Below are positions 14,073 through 15,586 of a stretch of 15,586 bases of DNA, piece by piece. The position numbers were made by a program, and so were the translations under genes. The DNA is from Sphingomonadales bacterium. Its GTDB lineage: Bacteria > Pseudomonadota > Alphaproteobacteria > Sphingomonadales > Sphingomonadaceae. The notes beneath the pieces were generated by a model, which searched no databases, had not been told where the DNA came from, and saw only the letters and a program-made list of their open reading frames with translations. The stretch's first letter is position 1. Each line of letters opens with the position of its first letter. Location of the stretch: positions 1 to 15,586 of the forward strand of contig JAIYAA010000158.1 of the NCBI GenBank assembly GCA_027489295.1, written 5' to 3'.

Positions 14073-15026
14073 ATGAAGATACACGCGCTCGCATCTGCCC
14101 TACTGGTGACGGTCGGCACCGCTCTGCCCGCCGCGGCGCAGGTGATCGTCCACCCCGCCTATCGCCCGCCCGAGACCGTCCAGCGCGTCGCCATTCCGGT
14201 GGACCCGCAGGAAAAGCGGCTGAAGGTGCTGATCATCAGCGGCCAGAACAGCTATGAGCACGACTGGACCGGCGTCAACAACCTGCTGCGCACGCTGATG
14301 CACGACAGCGGCCGGTTCGACGTGCGCGTGACCGAGGATTTCGACCATGGCAGCCTCGCCATGCTCAAGGCCTATGACGTGGTGCTGCTCAACTATTCGA
14401 GCCGGTGGGTCTATGACGACAAGACCGAGCATCGCTGGTCGCCGGACGCGGAGAAGGCGCTGTTCGACTATGTGCGCGAGGGCGGCGGGCTCGTCGCCTA
14501 CCATTCCTCCTTCACCTGGGGCTATAACTGGCCGGCCTATCGCGAGCTGGTCGGCGCCGTCATGGATCCCGGTGCCAGCCGCCGCTCACCGCCCGGTGCG
14601 TTCGCCGTCCATATCGTCGACCGCGGTGACCCGATTACCAAGGGCATGCGCGAGTTCGTCTGGACGTACAACGACGACATGTACACCAACATGGCCTTCG
14701 CTCCGGGCGCGAAGATCCATGTGCTGGCCACCGCGCATGATTCGTCCGCCAGCTACGATCCGAAGCTCGCCGGCCCCAAATATCCCGCCGCCGCCTATAC
14801 GCCCGAAAAGCTCAAGGCGATGCAGGGCATAGACGCCGACCATCCCCAGGCCTGGACACAGGAATATGGCAAGGGCCGCGTATTCTCCATCACGCTGGGC
14901 CATGACGAGGTGTCGCTGCATTTCAAGCCACTCCAGTCGCTGATCCTGCGCGGCACCGAATGGGCAGGCTCCGGCAAGGTCACGCTGCCGCTGCCGGAGG
15001 ACGCCAAGGACTATCCGGTGAAATGA
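14073..15026 (+). CDS. Exported ThuA-like protein
   Basis: 317 residues. A signal peptide, MKIHALASALLVTVGTALPAAA, ends before QV. The rest is a ThuA-like domain (class I glutamine-amidotransferase-like flavodoxin fold): KVLIISGQNSYEHDW, MLKAYDVVLLNYSS, then GGGLVAYHSSFTWGYNW with the family His, and YGKGRVFSITLGHDE near the end. ThuA was first described with ThuB in rhizobial trehalose use, where 3-keto-trehalose is formed. Many relatives sit beside GMC or GFO/IDH/MocA oxidoreductases and sugar isomerases. Here the signal peptide puts it in the periplasm, alongside the Tat-exported oxidoreductase. GGGAGAGGGA precedes the ATG. Its reaction is not firmly known. Confidence 0.87.
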   Translation: MKIHALASALLVTVGTALPAAAQVIVHPAYRPPETVQRVAIPVDPQEKRLKVLIISGQNSYEHDWTGVNNLLRTLMHDSGRFDVRVTEDFDHGSLAMLKAYDVVLLNYSSRWVYDDKTEHRWSPDAEKALFDYVREGGGLVAYHSSFTWGYNWPAYRELVGAVMDPGASRRSPPGAFAVHIVDRGDPITKGMREFVWTYNDDMYTNMAFAPGAKIHVLATAHDSSASYDPKLAGPKYPAAAYTPEKLKAMQGIDADHPQAWTQEYGKGRVFSITLGHDEVSLHFKPLQSLILRGTEWAGSGKVTLPLPEDAKDYPVK

Positions 15027-15063
15027 GTCCTGCCCCGTTGCGTCGGGCTTAAAATCACGATAG

Positions 15064-15079
15064 AAGAATCAATATTCTA
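15064..15079. promoter_or_regulatory. Candidate operator, copy 3
   Basis: AAGAA-TCAATA-TTCTA, an inverted repeat in the 174-bp gap after the ThuA-like gene, 121 bp upstream of the next start codon. A weak promoter-like TTGCGT - 17 bp - TAGAAG (15038-15066) runs into it. Near-identity to copy 2, including the following A, suggests a common regulator and a separate transcription unit from here. Confidence 0.58.
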
Positions 15080-15200
15080 ATTAGGGTCGAACGACCCCAG
15101 GGGAGAGGTTACAAGCGGCGCGGCACCTGCCGCCCGTCCGGGTCTCGCCACCTCCCCCGCTTCACCGAAGTGCACCCGAAAAGTTGAAGAGGTGAATGCG

Positions 15201-15586
15201 ATGAGCAGCATCAAGCGGGGCGTCAGCCTCTACAGTTTCCAGAACGAGACGTTCCAGGGGAAGATGTCCCTGGAAGATTGCGTGCGTACCTGCGCCGAGC
15301 TGGGGGCCAACGGCATCGAGATCATCGGCGAACAGAGCTTCTGGGGCTGGCCCGAAGTTGGGGTGGAGGATGCGGCGGTCGCCGAATGGCACCGGCTGAT
15401 GCAGGCCTATGGCACCACGCCGGTCAGCCATGACTTCATGCTCGACTACAAGCGCTACAAGGGCCGCGAAATGCCGTTCGACGAGCAGGTCGCCAGCGTG
15501 AAGAAGGACATCGATTTCGGCGCGCGCCTCGGCATGAAGTACATCCGCGCGCTCGTCTCGATCGCGCCCGAAGTGCTCGTCGCCGC
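15201..15586 (+). CDS. Sugar phosphate isomerase/epimerase-like protein, cut by window end
   Basis: The first 128 residues of a second AP-endonuclease-2-type TIM barrel, different from the 11934 gene. It opens MSSIKRGVSLYSFQNETF, then SLEDCVRTCAELGANGIEII, a first beta-alpha unit typical of this superfamily, and later TPVSHDFMLDYKRY. The metal-ligand half lies beyond the window. The start ATG at 15201 has GAGGTG 6 nt upstream. By eye the opening resembles proteins annotated as sugar isomerases that include C-glycoside deglycosidase alpha subunits, but this half alone cannot decide. It has its own candidate operator, so it starts a new unit in the same regulon. Confidence 0.82.
   Translation, partial: MSSIKRGVSLYSFQNETFQGKMSLEDCVRTCAELGANGIEIIGEQSFWGWPEVGVEDAAVAEWHRLMQAYGTTPVSHDFMLDYKRYKGREMPFDEQVASVKKDIDFGARLGMKYIRALVSIAPEVLVA

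Overview
The window looks like chromosome of a high-GC Gram-negative alphaproteobacterium, probably Sphingomonadales. The evidence is strong GC-biased codon use, a sphingomonad-style TonB-dependent receptor next to sugar catabolism genes, and a sigma-54/RtcR RNA-repair locus. The genus cannot be fixed from sequence alone.

Left part (1-4931): an RNA-repair locus. RtcR (CARF + AAA+, sigma-54 activator; 3333-4931, +) is divergent from an operon on the minus strand. That operon reads rsr (Ro60/TROVE protein; 3061-1514), then four tandem structured RNAs (1507-971), then rtcB (RNA 3'-P/5'-OH ligase; 945-1, cut by the window edge). A good -24/-12 sigma-54 promoter lies upstream of rsr. The four RNAs are the most striking content. 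Each has a terminal helix, a conserved internal loop, a second helix that covaries between copies, and a tRNA-like head carrying a T-arm. In three copies the acceptor arm is closed into a hairpin and the order of tRNA parts is circularly permuted. They fit the bacterial Y RNA (YrlA-like) family that binds Rsr, but form a four-copy array whose heads differ in architecture.

Middle (4932-5633): a 294-bp stretch with no recognisable gene, then a small glyoxalase/VOC-fold protein whose 3' end overlaps the convergent MFS gene.

Right part (5621-15586): a glycoside-use locus on both strands. The minus strand carries a TonB-dependent receptor, a Tat-signal gluconate-dehydrogenase-subunit-3-like protein, a GMC FAD oxidoreductase and a DHA2-type MFS transporter in one run. 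The plus strand carries a hydroxypyruvate-isomerase-like TIM barrel, a GPH-family sugar symporter and an exported ThuA-like protein. A further sugar isomerase/epimerase-like gene is cut by the window end. My reading is outer-membrane uptake of a glycoside, periplasmic FAD-dependent oxidation (probably to a 3-keto-glycoside), then cleavage or isomerisation and import. A 16-bp inverted repeat, (T/A)AGAA-N6-TTCTA with one variant, occurs upstream of all three transcription units and is a candidate operator for one regulon.
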